A DNA stretch of 64,000 nt from Thiodiazotropha sp050305635. GTDB lineage: Bacteria; Pseudomonadota; Gammaproteobacteria; Chromatiales; Chromatiaceae. The notes beneath the pieces are model-generated. The model did no database searches and was not told where the DNA came from. It saw only the letters and a list, made by a program, of their open reading frames with translations. Positions 50,966 to 60,800 of this stretch are shown in pieces. The DNA lies in the NCBI GenBank assembly GCA_050305635.1, contig JBNLFS010000079.1, positions 84,044 to 148,043 on the forward strand, read 5' to 3'. A program made the position numbers and the translations under genes. The first letter of the stretch is position 1. Each line of letters begins with the position of its first letter.

Positions 50966-52840
50966 ATGTTCTATACCGACAAATTCGATGTGATCGTGGT
51001 GGGTGGCGGTCACGCCGGTACCGAGGCGGCCCTTGCGGCGGCCCGCATGGGGGCGCGCACCCTGCTGTTGAGCCACAACATCGAGACCCTGGGACAGATG
51101 AGCTGCAATCCGGCCATCGGCGGTATCGGCAAGGGTCACCTGGTGAAGGAGGTCGACGCCCTGGGGGGCATCATGGCCCATGCCGCCGATCGGGGCGGTA
51201 TCCAGTTCCGTATTCTCAACTCCCGTAAAGGGGCCGCGGTGCGCGCCACCCGCGCCCAGGCGGACCGTATCCGCTACAAGGCCGCGGTTCGACATGCCCT
51301 GGAAAATCAGCCGAACCTGCAACTGTTTCAGCAGGCGGTGGACGACCTGATCGTGGAGCAGGACCGGGTGGTCGGCGTGGTGACCCAGATGGGTCTCAAG
51401 TTCCATGCCGCCGCTGTGGTGCTCACCGTGGGCACCTTCCTCGGCGGACGCATTCATATCGGCCTGGCCAACTATGAAGGAGGACGGGCCGGTGATCCCC
51501 CTTCCAATGCGTTGTCGAAGCGGCTGCGCGACCTGCCCTTCCGGGTGGAGCGGCTGAAGACCGGCACCCCGCCGCGCATCGATGGGCGCAGCATCGACTA
51601 CAGCCAACTGGAGGCCCAGCCCGGGGACACCCCGACCCCGGTGTTCTCCTTCCTCGGTTCGGTGGAAGAGCATCCCCGGCAGATCTGCTGCCATATCACC
51701 CATACCAACGAACAGACCCATGAGATTATCCGCGGAGGTCTGTCCCGTTCCCCCATGTACACCGGGGTGATCGAAGGGATCGGGCCCCGCTACTGTCCCT
51801 CCATCGAAGACAAGATCGTGCGCTTTGCGGACAAGTCGTCCCACCAGATCTTCATCGAACCCGAGGGGTTGGATACCCACGAGGTCTATCCCAACGGCAT
51901 CTCCACCAGCCTGCCCTTCGATATCCAGTACCAGCTGGTGCGCTCCATGAAAGGCTTCTCCGAGGCGCAGATCCTGCGCCCGGGCTACGCCATCGAGTAC
52001 GATTTCTTCGATCCCCGGGATCTCAAGTCCTCGCTGGAGACGAAACATATCGCCGGGCTCTTCTTCGCCGGCCAGATCAACGGCACCACCGGCTATGAGG
52101 AGGCGGCCGCCCAGGGACTGCTCGCCGGCCTGAACGCGGTGCGCCACGCCCGGGACGAGGCGCCCTGGAGTCCGCGCCGGGATGAGGCCTACCTGGGTGT
52201 GCTGGTGGACGATCTGATCACCCAGGGTACCCAGGAGCCCTACCGCATGTTCACCAGCCGCGCGGAGTACCGGCTGCTGCTGCGCGAAGACAATGCGGAT
52301 CTGCGACTCACCGAAACCGGACGCCGCCTGGGTCTGGTGGATGATGACCGCTGGGCCCGCTTTTGCCGCAAGCGCGAAGCCATCGAGCAGGAACAGCAAC
52401 GTCTGGACGGGATCTGGCTGCGGCCCTCCGATCTACAGGTAAAGGATGCGGATACCCTGCTCGGAGGACCGCTTTCGAAGGAGGCCAATGCGCTGAATCT
52501 GCTCGCCCGACCCAATGTCGGCTACCGGGAGTTGATGACCCTGCCCCGCCTCGGACCGGGCGTCGAGGATCCCCAGGTGATCGAGCAGTTAGAGGTTCAG
52601 GCCAAATACGCCGGATATATCGATCGGCAGAAAGATGAAATCGACCGGCAACGGGCGAACGAGGCGGTCTCCCTGCCCGACAACCTGGACTATGGGGCTG
52701 TGCGGGGACTCTCCTCGGAGGTGCGGGAGAAGTTTCAGCGTCACCGTCCCCAGACCCTGGGTCAGGCCGGGCGGATTCCCGGTGTCACCCCGGCGGCGAT
52801 CTCCCTGCTGCTGATCCATTTGAAGAAGCGGTCCGCCTGA
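50966..52840 (+). CDS. mnmG: tRNA uridine-5-carboxymethylaminomethyl modification enzyme MnmG
   Basis: 624 residues. FAD enzyme, partner of MnmE in U34 modification. The FAD-binding motif is VVGGGHAGTEAALAAARMG near residue 11, then GGIGKGHLVKEVDALGG, the mobile Cys/Asn region NGTTGYEEAAAQGLLAG near 370 and SRAEYRLLLREDNAD near 428. The C-terminal domain (550-624) binds MnmE. Its stop overlaps rsmG as TGATG, the usual mnmG-rsmG-parA-parB order near oriC. Confidence 0.97.
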   Translation: MFYTDKFDVIVVGGGHAGTEAALAAARMGARTLLLSHNIETLGQMSCNPAIGGIGKGHLVKEVDALGGIMAHAADRGGIQFRILNSRKGAAVRATRAQADRIRYKAAVRHALENQPNLQLFQQAVDDLIVEQDRVVGVVTQMGLKFHAAAVVLTVGTFLGGRIHIGLANYEGGRAGDPPSNALSKRLRDLPFRVERLKTGTPPRIDGRSIDYSQLEAQPGDTPTPVFSFLGSVEEHPRQICCHITHTNEQTHEIIRGGLSRSPMYTGVIEGIGPRYCPSIEDKIVRFADKSSHQIFIEPEGLDTHEVYPNGISTSLPFDIQYQLVRSMKGFSEAQILRPGYAIEYDFFDPRDLKSSLETKHIAGLFFAGQINGTTGYEEAAAQGLLAGLNAVRHARDEAPWSPRRDEAYLGVLVDDLITQGTQEPYRMFTSRAEYRLLLREDNADLRLTETGRRLGLVDDDRWARFCRKREAIEQEQQRLDGIWLRPSDLQVKDADTLLGGPLSKEANALNLLARPNVGYRELMTLPRLGPGVEDPQVIEQLEVQAKYAGYIDRQKDEIDRQRANEAVSLPDNLDYGAVRGLSSEVREKFQRHRPQTLGQAGRIPGVTPAAISLLLIHLKKRSA

Positions 52841-53499
52841 TGCGCCAGACCCGCTTTGAAGAGCCGGCCTGCCGTGCGCGCCTGCAGGCCGGTATCGAAC
52901 AGTTGGCGATCCCGGTCAGCCAGAACCAGACCGATCAGTTGATCCACTATCTGGCGCTGCTGCACAAATGGAACAAGGCCTACAATCTGACCGCGGTGCG
53001 GGATCCCCTGGAGATGGTCTCGCGCCACCTGCTCGACAGTCTGGCGGTGCAGCCCTACTTCGATACCCGAGCCTGTCTCGATATGGGCACCGGTGCCGGT
53101 CTGCCCGGTATCCCGCTGGCGATCCTCTGTCCCCAGACCCGCTTCGTGCTGCTCGACAGCAACAGCAAGAAGGTGCGTTTCCTGCGTCAGGTGATCCTGG
53201 AACTCGGGCTGGACAACGCCACCGGGGTACATTCACGGCTTGAAGCCCTGCAACCGGAGGAACCCTTCCCGACCCTGATCTCCCGGGCCTTTACCGATCT
53301 GCCCAAGATGCTGCAGCTCGCCTCGGGCCTGATGCAACCGGGGAGTGAATTACTCGCCATGAAGGGACGGGTACCCGATTCGGAGATCGCGGCCCTGCCT
53401 CCAGGCTACGACTGCAAGATCCTGTCCCTGCGGGTACCCTTCTGCGAGGCCGAACGTTGCCTGGTGCGGATTACCCATTTGAGTCCGGATGGCCTTTGA
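52840..53499 (+). CDS. rsmG: 16S rRNA (guanine-N7) methyltransferase RsmG
   Basis: 219 residues. It methylates G527 of 16S rRNA with S-adenosylmethionine. The fold shows HKWNKAYNLTAVRDPLEMVSRHLLDSL near residue 43, the SAM loop CLDMGTGAGLPGIPLAI near 78, LLDSNSKKVRFLRQV near 103 and the C-terminal LLAMKGRVPDSE. The start overlaps the mnmG stop, implying translational coupling. Confidence 0.96.
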   Translation: MRQTRFEEPACRARLQAGIEQLAIPVSQNQTDQLIHYLALLHKWNKAYNLTAVRDPLEMVSRHLLDSLAVQPYFDTRACLDMGTGAGLPGIPLAILCPQTRFVLLDSNSKKVRFLRQVILELGLDNATGVHSRLEALQPEEPFPTLISRAFTDLPKMLQLASGLMQPGSELLAMKGRVPDSEIAALPPGYDCKILSLRVPFCEAERCLVRITHLSPDGL

Positions 53500-53653
53500 A
53501 TTGTGCGTTCATTCGCGGTGTTTGGCGTCTATTTGCGGATAATTTTCTTTCACGGGGCCATCCTCACCCCTGTTTATGGAGAAAGGTTAACACCTCTCAG
53601 GCGAGTGCCGTTATGATAGGCGATTCCTGTCACGAGTGAAGCAACGGGACACC

Positions 53654-54445
53654 ATGGGTTACATCATCTGCATCGCCAACCAGAAAGGCGGAGTCGGCAA
53701 GACCACCACCACCGTCAACCTGGCGGCATCCCTGGCCGCCATGAAGAAGCGGGTATTGCTGGTGGATCTGGATCCCCAAGGCAACGCCAGCATGGGCAGC
53801 GGCATCGACAAGTACAATCTGGAGAACACCTGTTGTGAAGTGCTGCTCGGGGATGCCGGTCTGCGGGATGCCGTGAAGACGGCACCGGAGGGGGGCTTTG
53901 ACGTACTCCCCTCCAACTCCGACCTCACCGCCGCGGAGGTGGGCCTGATGAACACATCGATGCGTGAAAAGCGCCTCGATCTGGCCCTGGCGCCCGCCCG
54001 CGCGGAGTACGATTTCATCCTCATCGACTGCCCGCCTTCGCTCAACATGCTGACCTTGAACGCGCTGGTGGCGGCCCACGGCGTATTGATCCCGATCCAG
54101 ACGGAATACTATGCGCTGGAAGGCTTGACGGCGCTGATGAACACCATCGAGCAGATCCGCTCCCATCTCAACCGGGATCTGCGCATCGAGGGCTTTCTGC
54201 GCACCATGCACGATCCGCGCAACAACCTGGCCATCGATGTTTCCGGTCAGCTGCTGGCCCATTTCAAGGATGCGGTGTTCAACACCATCATCCCCCGCAA
54301 TGTGCGGGTTGCCGAGGCGCCCAGTCACGGCAAGCCGGTATTGCTCTACGACAAGACCTCACGTGGTGCGACCTCCTACCTGGCCCTGGCCAGCGAACTC
54401 CTGCGCCGGCATCGGTTACGCGAGGAACAAGACAAACAGGTTTAA
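53654..54445 (+). CDS. parA: Chromosome partitioning ATPase ParA
   Basis: I use ATG 53654 (263 residues); GTG 53636 is in frame but MGYIICIANQKGGVGKTTTTVNLA is the family start. The deviant Walker A is KGGVGKTTTT near residue 11, and switch II LVDLDPQGNAS near 40. YDFILIDCPPSLNMLTLNALVAA near 116 is the Walker B stretch. It drives segregation of the ParB-parS complex. 154 bp separate it from rsmG; parB follows after 12 bp. Confidence 0.96.
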   Translation: MGYIICIANQKGGVGKTTTTVNLAASLAAMKKRVLLVDLDPQGNASMGSGIDKYNLENTCCEVLLGDAGLRDAVKTAPEGGFDVLPSNSDLTAAEVGLMNTSMREKRLDLALAPARAEYDFILIDCPPSLNMLTLNALVAAHGVLIPIQTEYYALEGLTALMNTIEQIRSHLNRDLRIEGFLRTMHDPRNNLAIDVSGQLLAHFKDAVFNTIIPRNVRVAEAPSHGKPVLLYDKTSRGATSYLALASELLRRHRLREEQDKQV

Positions 54446-54457
54446 CGGATAACAACT

Positions 54458-55360
54458 ATGGCGGTTAAGAAAAGAGGACTGGGTCGCGGGCTCGATGCCC
54501 TGCTGGGTGGCATGCATTCGAGTGCCGAACAGAACGATGCGGCGAAAGCCCCCGCTTCGACTCACTCGACACAGAATGACAATCTCAGGCGTCTGGCGGT
54601 TGACCTGATCCAAAGGGGCCGTTACCAACCCCGACGTGAATTCGATCCGGAAAGCCTGCGGGAACTCGCCGACTCGATCGCCGCCCAGGGTATTATCCAA
54701 CCGGTGGTGGTCCGACCGGTGGAGAACGGTCGTTACGAACTGATTGCTGGCGAACGCCGCTGGCGTGCCGCCCAGCAGGCCGGCCTGGATGAGGTTCCGG
54801 TGGTGATCAAGGAGGTCACCGAAGAGGCCGCCATGGCCATGGGTCTGATCGAGAACATCCAGCGCGAAGACCTCAATCCCCTGGAAGAGGCCCATGCCCT
54901 GAGCCGCCTACTGATCGAGTTTGGACTCACCCACCAGGAAGTGGCCAAGGCAGTGGGCAAGTCCCGCACCACGGTGACCAACCTGCTACGCCTGCTGGAA
55001 CTCAACGAGGATGTGAAGACCCTGGTGGAAAGCGGTCGTCTCGAGATGGGCCATGCCCGTACCCTGCTCGGACTCAAAGGCGAGTCCCAGAGCAAGGCCG
55101 CCAAACAGGTCGTCGCCCAAGGGCTTTCGGTACGCGAAACCGAGCGTCTGGTCCGGCGTCTGCAGAACGAAGAAGAGAATCCCCAACCCAAGCGCACCGA
55201 ACAACCCATGGACCCGGACATCCGGCGTCTGGTCACCGACCTTTCAGAAAAGCTCGGCGCCAAAGTCGATCTTCAGCAAACCGCCAAAGGCAAAGGCAAA
55301 CTGGTAATCGGCTACAACAGCCTGGATGAACTCGAAGGCATACTCGATCACATCAAATAA
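54458..55360 (+). CDS. parB: Chromosome partitioning protein ParB
   Basis: 300 residues. It starts with KKRGLGRGLDALLGG, the ParA-contact segment. The CTPase domain has LIQRGRYQPRREFDPESLRELADSI near residue 48 and the GERRWRAAQQAGLDEVPVV motif (GERRxRA) near 94. The helix-turn-helix near 165 (HQEVAKAVGKSRTTVTNLLRLLEL) contacts parS. The C-terminal dimer domain ends at residue 300. Two matching parS sites lie in recF. Confidence 0.96.
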   Translation: MAVKKRGLGRGLDALLGGMHSSAEQNDAAKAPASTHSTQNDNLRRLAVDLIQRGRYQPRREFDPESLRELADSIAAQGIIQPVVVRPVENGRYELIAGERRWRAAQQAGLDEVPVVIKEVTEEAAMAMGLIENIQREDLNPLEEAHALSRLLIEFGLTHQEVAKAVGKSRTTVTNLLRLLELNEDVKTLVESGRLEMGHARTLLGLKGESQSKAAKQVVAQGLSVRETERLVRRLQNEEENPQPKRTEQPMDPDIRRLVTDLSEKLGAKVDLQQTAKGKGKLVIGYNSLDELEGILDHIK

Positions 55361-56068
55361 AAACAAAAGTTTCCCCCGAAATTTCCCGTATAACCGTAGC
55401 CCGGGTGAAGCAAAGCGGAACCCGGGAGGCTGTGGCACGGAGTGAAAAGCTGGCATTTCTGCCGAGTATTTCACGTAGATTCATCCCGATTGTGTTTCCC
55501 GGATTACGCTTTCTCCGCAAGGCTATAAGGTGGTTTTTCGGCGCTCTTCGTACATCTCCTATGCCTTATCACCTCTTACGAATGTCTGAGGTTTATGGGT
55601 AATCAAGTAACAAATTATGCAGTGATAGGGTTGACATGAGGATTGAAATGCCCACTGGTGTACGTTAGCCTTTGGATCACGCACAACGTTCGTTGCAAAG
55701 GGATTTACATGCAAGATTAACAAGGAAGTACACCTCCCACCGAAATTCCATTCCGTTTCATGATTTGAGTGCAAATTGAAAATTGGGTGTTTTATTCGGA
55801 TATGCGAAACGTTTCAGTTCTTACTTGTTTCATCAAACATTATCGAAATCCATGACGGAAAGGTATAAGGAATACAAAGTTAATTACGTATGCCATTAAT
55901 AAATGGAATGTGTGATTGCTAGACCTGACACATTTTGTTCTTTCGTGTTCTTCCGAGGGAAATTATAAAATATTGATAGTTAATAGGCGGCGTATTTTGT
56001 TTAGTATTTTCAGTCATGTATGGAAGAGTGGTTTTAAGGATTATTGGGCGATCCTAGGTATAAATAAA
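55361..56068. other. Composition boundary: gap between parB and the Rhs gene
   Basis: About 700 bp. The first 170 bp carry the GTAGCCCGGG repeat. From about 55600 onward the sequence becomes AT-rich, as in the Rhs N-terminus. No gene is supported. The frame open from 55916 precedes the Rhs signal peptide and is not counted. Confidence 0.6.
55396..55530. repeat. GTAGCCCGGGTGAAGC repeat pair, copy 2
   Basis: GTAGCCCGGGTGAAGCAAAG then CGGAACCCGGG stands at 55396-55427, and an inverted partner CCCGGATTACGCTTTCTCCGC stands near 55499-55519. The unit also appears at 12457-12489. Confidence 0.55.
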
Positions 56069-57877
56069 ATGAGCATCACGCGAAGTATTATCGGATTGGT
56101 TTTGAGTTTTAATGCTAGTGGCTTGTGTGCAGATACGATATTTACGAGTCCTACGAAGTCGTACCAAATCGTGAATAGCGAAGTAATAATGGAGTCCCTT
56201 CAGGGCGTAATCAATAATACGAATACTGCTTTCACTCAGTGGTTTGGTGATTGCATGATTGAAGCGGAAGAAGATACTTTTGATGACTATTGGGCTTGCG
56301 ATAATTTCACGATAGTTGATCATAGGCCTCATCCGATTCTTAACAAGGAATTTATTAATGGTGAGCCGACTCGTTATGAGTTATTAGTAAGTCATCATGT
56401 AGATAACAGTAATGTCTATGGACACGATGTCTATGATGAGGATGGTTCCAGTGCTGGAGCTATCGTACGATGGGATTGTCCTGATAATTATAATAAATTT
56501 AATATAAAAACAGGAGAGAATAGTAAAGAACTAATTTGCATACAGATTAAACCCCAGGTATGCGAAAAGGCGGGTAACCCGATTAATTTAGGGACGTGCG
56601 AAAAAAATGAACTTGAAACGGATTATAAATCTCAGAATGGAAATCTCACATTAAAGCGCCGTTACTTGGATCAATATTCAGGCTGGGTATCTGATTTGGA
56701 GCCAAAACTCAGGCACGTCGTCTCTGGTGGTGAGGTGAGTTCAGCCGGGGTTTATCCAGGTGTCAATGGTTCGGGGTGCAATGAACAGACCGTTCAGAGT
56801 TTTAAGCGCTATAGGCCGGAACCCGGTAATCCTTTTGCGATAGAAGAATACAAGCTGACAAATTGCATTGGCCTTATTCCGGGAGATTCCGTTTCAGAAG
56901 CGATTTATCTTTACAAGGACGGTTATCAGTATCGATTTCTTGAGGATAACGGTATTTTCTACCGAGAAGGAGGCTATGATAAGGATGTCACTATTAGAGC
57001 TTACAGTGATCCGGACCTGCCAAATGCAGTGTGGGTGTTACGCAGTGATCGTGGGTATGTAGAGTACTTCGATAGCCATGGAAATCTCATAAAAAGAGAC
57101 TATGAGAATGGCTCGTCGATTACATATCAATATGACGGCGAGCATTTGATCAGTAAAGGGGATCAATACGGAAGAACGATACATTACCATTATGATCTGG
57201 ATGGTGACAGGCTGTTATCAGTTACGCTTCCAGGTGACGTAACGATTCAGTATGAATACCTAAATGATACAAATCCAGATGAGCCTGATTATTGGTTGCT
57301 TGAGAGTGTCCATTGGTCGAATGGTGAGTCAATCTCTTATACCTATAATGAACAAGATCACATTACAGGTGAAAGCTACCCTACATTTCTTACCGGTAAA
57401 TACGATGGATATGGCGAGCGAATCGGAACGTACGAATATTTAAATGGTGACGCGGTTTCTACGCAAGGGTTTCAAGGAACAAATTACCGTTCTATCGCTA
57501 AATCAACCACAAGCACCACTGTCAACGATAGTTACAATAATACATCGATCTATGAATACGCTAAGGTTCTTTCAAATGGTAAGAAGCTACTTACGAAACT
57601 GACTCATAAAACACAGGATGGCACCATCTATCGTACAAAAAGGTACAATGTGGATGGACAGGTCATAGAGAGTCGGGATTATAAGGGAAATAAAACGCAA
57701 TACGGGTATGATGAATCTACCAAGCTACGTACGGTTGTGGTCACTGGTATATCTAGTACGCAGTGGGGAGTATTTACTCAGGACTCGGTGGCTTTACCGA
57801 GCGGTGTAGCTAATCCACTTCGAAGTGGGATCACGATTTACGCAAAATCATCAGAGTCGCTAAACCGGGTAAGATAG
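56069..57877 (+). CDS. Rhs/YD-repeat protein, N-terminal part (gene split by a frameshift)
   Basis: I start at ATG 56069 because it opens a Sec signal peptide (MSITRSIIGLVLSFNASGLCA); this gives 602 residues. The mature part has an unfamiliar N-terminal region with six or more cysteines. GNPINLGTCEKNELETDY near residue 175 follows, the DUF6531-like entry of many Rhs proteins. YD-type repeats such as YDGEHLISKGDQYGRTIHYHYDLDGDRLLSV then run to the end. The frame stops at 57877, but the repeat pattern continues in the next frame from about 57814 (TSKWDHDLRKIIRVAKPGKI). One base appears to be missing near 57812. The base composition is AT-rich, unlike the chromosome to the left. No PAAR or VgrG module is present, so export is by Sec rather than a type VI spike. 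Confidence 0.78.
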   Translation: MSITRSIIGLVLSFNASGLCADTIFTSPTKSYQIVNSEVIMESLQGVINNTNTAFTQWFGDCMIEAEEDTFDDYWACDNFTIVDHRPHPILNKEFINGEPTRYELLVSHHVDNSNVYGHDVYDEDGSSAGAIVRWDCPDNYNKFNIKTGENSKELICIQIKPQVCEKAGNPINLGTCEKNELETDYKSQNGNLTLKRRYLDQYSGWVSDLEPKLRHVVSGGEVSSAGVYPGVNGSGCNEQTVQSFKRYRPEPGNPFAIEEYKLTNCIGLIPGDSVSEAIYLYKDGYQYRFLEDNGIFYREGGYDKDVTIRAYSDPDLPNAVWVLRSDRGYVEYFDSHGNLIKRDYENGSSITYQYDGEHLISKGDQYGRTIHYHYDLDGDRLLSVTLPGDVTIQYEYLNDTNPDEPDYWLLESVHWSNGESISYTYNEQDHITGESYPTFLTGKYDGYGERIGTYEYLNGDAVSTQGFQGTNYRSIAKSTTSTTVNDSYNNTSIYEYAKVLSNGKKLLTKLTHKTQDGTIYRTKRYNVDGQVIESRDYKGNKTQYGYDESTKLRTVVVTGISSTQWGVFTQDSVALPSGVANPLRSGITIYAKSSESLNRVR

Positions 57878-57885
57878 TTACCTAT

Positions 57886-60800
57886 GTGTATAACGGCCAG
57901 CCTGATCCCTTTAATAATGACATTATCGCTCAGTGTAGTGTTGCTTCTTTCAATGGACAGCCTAGCCCGGTACTTTGTCGTGTCGTAGAACAGGCTACTA
58001 CCGATGATAATGGTGCCCGAGGTTTCGCCGCAATAATAGATGCTTCAGTTCAGAATCGAGAAATACTATTTTCATATGATGACGCGGGTAGGTTGATAAA
58101 AAAATCATCACCCGTCGACGTTCAATCATCTACGGAGTTAAGTTATTACGAATCTGATACTGAATATTACAGAAGAGGTGATCTGAAGAGTGTTACAAAT
58201 GCATTAGGGCATGTTACAGATTACCTTGCATATGATAAGCATGGTCAACCAACCAGTATTCGCGATCCGAATGGTTCGATTACCACGTTGGACTATGATG
58301 ACCGCCAAAGACTCATTTACCATTCCGTCGGTAATCGTATAACCCGGTATACGTATGATTTGAATGGCCGGTTGGTTGGCGTTAATTATCCTGATGGACA
58401 GTCCGAAACGCGAGTATATGATGGTGCTGGTCGATTAGTAGCAGTTAGTGATGAACAACAGAATCGAAGAGAACTAAGCTACGATCTTGAAGGAAATCTT
58501 CTCTCTGACACGCTGATCGATAGTGTCGGTGCTACAGCATATACAAAACGACATCACTACAATTCCCACTATCAGCGGGATGTGACGACAGACGCTAACA
58601 ATTATGACGAGGTCTTTGCCTACGACCCCAACGGCAACCTCACCCACACCCGGGATGCCAACCAGCACCCCACCACCCAGGTCTACGACCCCCTGGACCG
58701 CCTCACCGAGAGCAGCGACGCCCTCCAGGGGGTCACCGACTATGAGTACGACGCCCAGGGCAACCTGGTTCAGGTCACCGACCCCACCGGACTGACCACC
58801 ACCTACGACTACGACGGCCTGGGCAACCTGCTCAGCCAGAGCAGCCCCGACACCGGCACCACCCGCTACACCTACGACGAGGCCGGCAACCGCCTCAGTC
58901 AGACCGACGCCCGGGGCGTCACCGTCCACTACACCTACGACGCCCTCAACCGCCTCACCGCCATTGCGTATCCGGACAGCAGCCGCAACATCAGCTACAC
59001 CTACGACCAGGGCGCCCATGGCATCGGCCGCCTCACCCGGATGCAGGACGCCGAAGGCGCCACCGACTACGCCTACAACGCCTACGGGGATCTCCTCACC
59101 CACACCTGTACCAGCCTGGACGGGGTCATCACCCAATACAGCTACAGTTACGATCCCCAGGGCCACCTGGCCAGCCTCCGCTACCCAAGCGGCCACCGGG
59201 TCCACTACAGTTATACCCAGGGCCAGCTCACCGGCCTGAGCCTGGAAACCCCCGAAGGGGCCACCCAACCCCTGGTCAGCCAGATCCAGCGCCTGCCCTT
59301 CGGCCCGATCCGCGCCCTCGACTTCGGCAACGGCCTGAGCCTCAGCCGTACCTACGACCAGGACTACCGGCTCATCGCCCAAAGCCTCCCCGGCGTGCTC
59401 GAAGACAGCTACGGCCATGATCCCGTCGGCAACATCATCGACTGGCAGGACCTGCTGCAGACCGCCCGGGACCAGCAGTTCGGCTACGACGCGCTCGACC
59501 GCCTGATCAGTGCCAGCGGCGCCTACGGCGACCTGGGCTACGCCTACGACCCCGTCGGCAACCGCCTGAGCTTCAGCGAAGGAACCGACACCGAAACCTA
59601 CGACTACGTCCCCGACACCCACCGTCTGCACGAGATCCTCGGCGCCACGACCGACACCCGCCAGTACGACGCCAACGGCAATACCCTGGAGAGCGCCCAG
59701 GGCAGCTACACCTACGACGACACCAACCGCCTGGTGAGCTTCACCCAGGGGAGCACCACCGCCACCTATGCCTACAACGGCAAGGGCGAGCGCATCCGCA
59801 AAGAGGTCAACGGATCCATTACCCGGTTCCGCTACGCCCCCTCCGGGGAGCTGCTTGGCGAATACGACGCCACCGGACAAGCGATCCGGGAGTATGTCTA
59901 TCTCGAAGGTCAGCCTATTGCTCAGATCCAGCAGGATAACCAACCGTACGGTATCGACTTTACTCAAAACCCGATACTGAGTTACGGCGGAGGCACCAGC
60001 CAGGATATCTCAGGAAGTGTCGAAACCAGTTCAGATGGTGTCATCATGGTGGGCAACACCTGGAAGAAAATCGCCTTCCCCTATACGGTGACCCCGAATA
60101 CGATCCTCGCCTTCGATTTCGAGAGTACCCAGCAGGGTGAACTGCACGGAATCGGCTTCGACACCGACGATGCCATCAGTCCGGATCGCAGTTTCATCGT
60201 CTACGGCACCCAGTCCTGGGGTATCCGCAGTGAAGGCCGCTACAGCGGCAGTGGACAGCAACACTTTGAGATACCGGTGGGGAACTACTTTACCGGGTCG
60301 ATGCAATGGCTGACCCTGACCAACGACCATGATGTGGCGGAACCCACGGGGGAAAGTCGGTTCCGTAATGTGCGGGTGTATGAAGCAGGCGCGGAAACGG
60401 GGGATGAAGGCTCGGCGCTTGTCTACCTGCATACCGATCATCTGGGGACGGTGGTCAAAGCGACGGATCCGGCGCAGAATGTGGTGTGGGATGCGGTGCG
60501 TCGGCCGTTTGGAGAGCGGGCGGTTGAGGTGGCGCAGGTTGAGGTTTTGTTGGGGTTTGCCGGCCAATACTTCGATCAGGAATCCGGCAACTTCCAGAAC
60601 TACTTCAGAGATTACGATCCGACGACTGGACGTTACCTTCAGTCTGATCCTATTGGCCAAGCAGGCGGATTGAATACTTATAGTTATGTAAGTAATAGAC
60701 CACTATCATTCGTGGACCCGATGGGCCTTGCAGAAGTTTGTTGGAGTTGGGGGGGGAATTGGCCGCATCAGTTTATTTGTGTGGGAGATGAATGCGCAGG

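Noticed and set aside
57808..57886. Programmed frameshift in the Rhs gene
   Set aside because: No heptameric slippery site or strong downstream structure is apparent; a single missing base explains the break more simply.
58474..59967. 497-codon Gly/Val-rich frame on the minus strand
   Set aside because: It mirrors the GC-rich YD-repeat core; the repeated VVGVGG pattern is the complement of the YD repeats.
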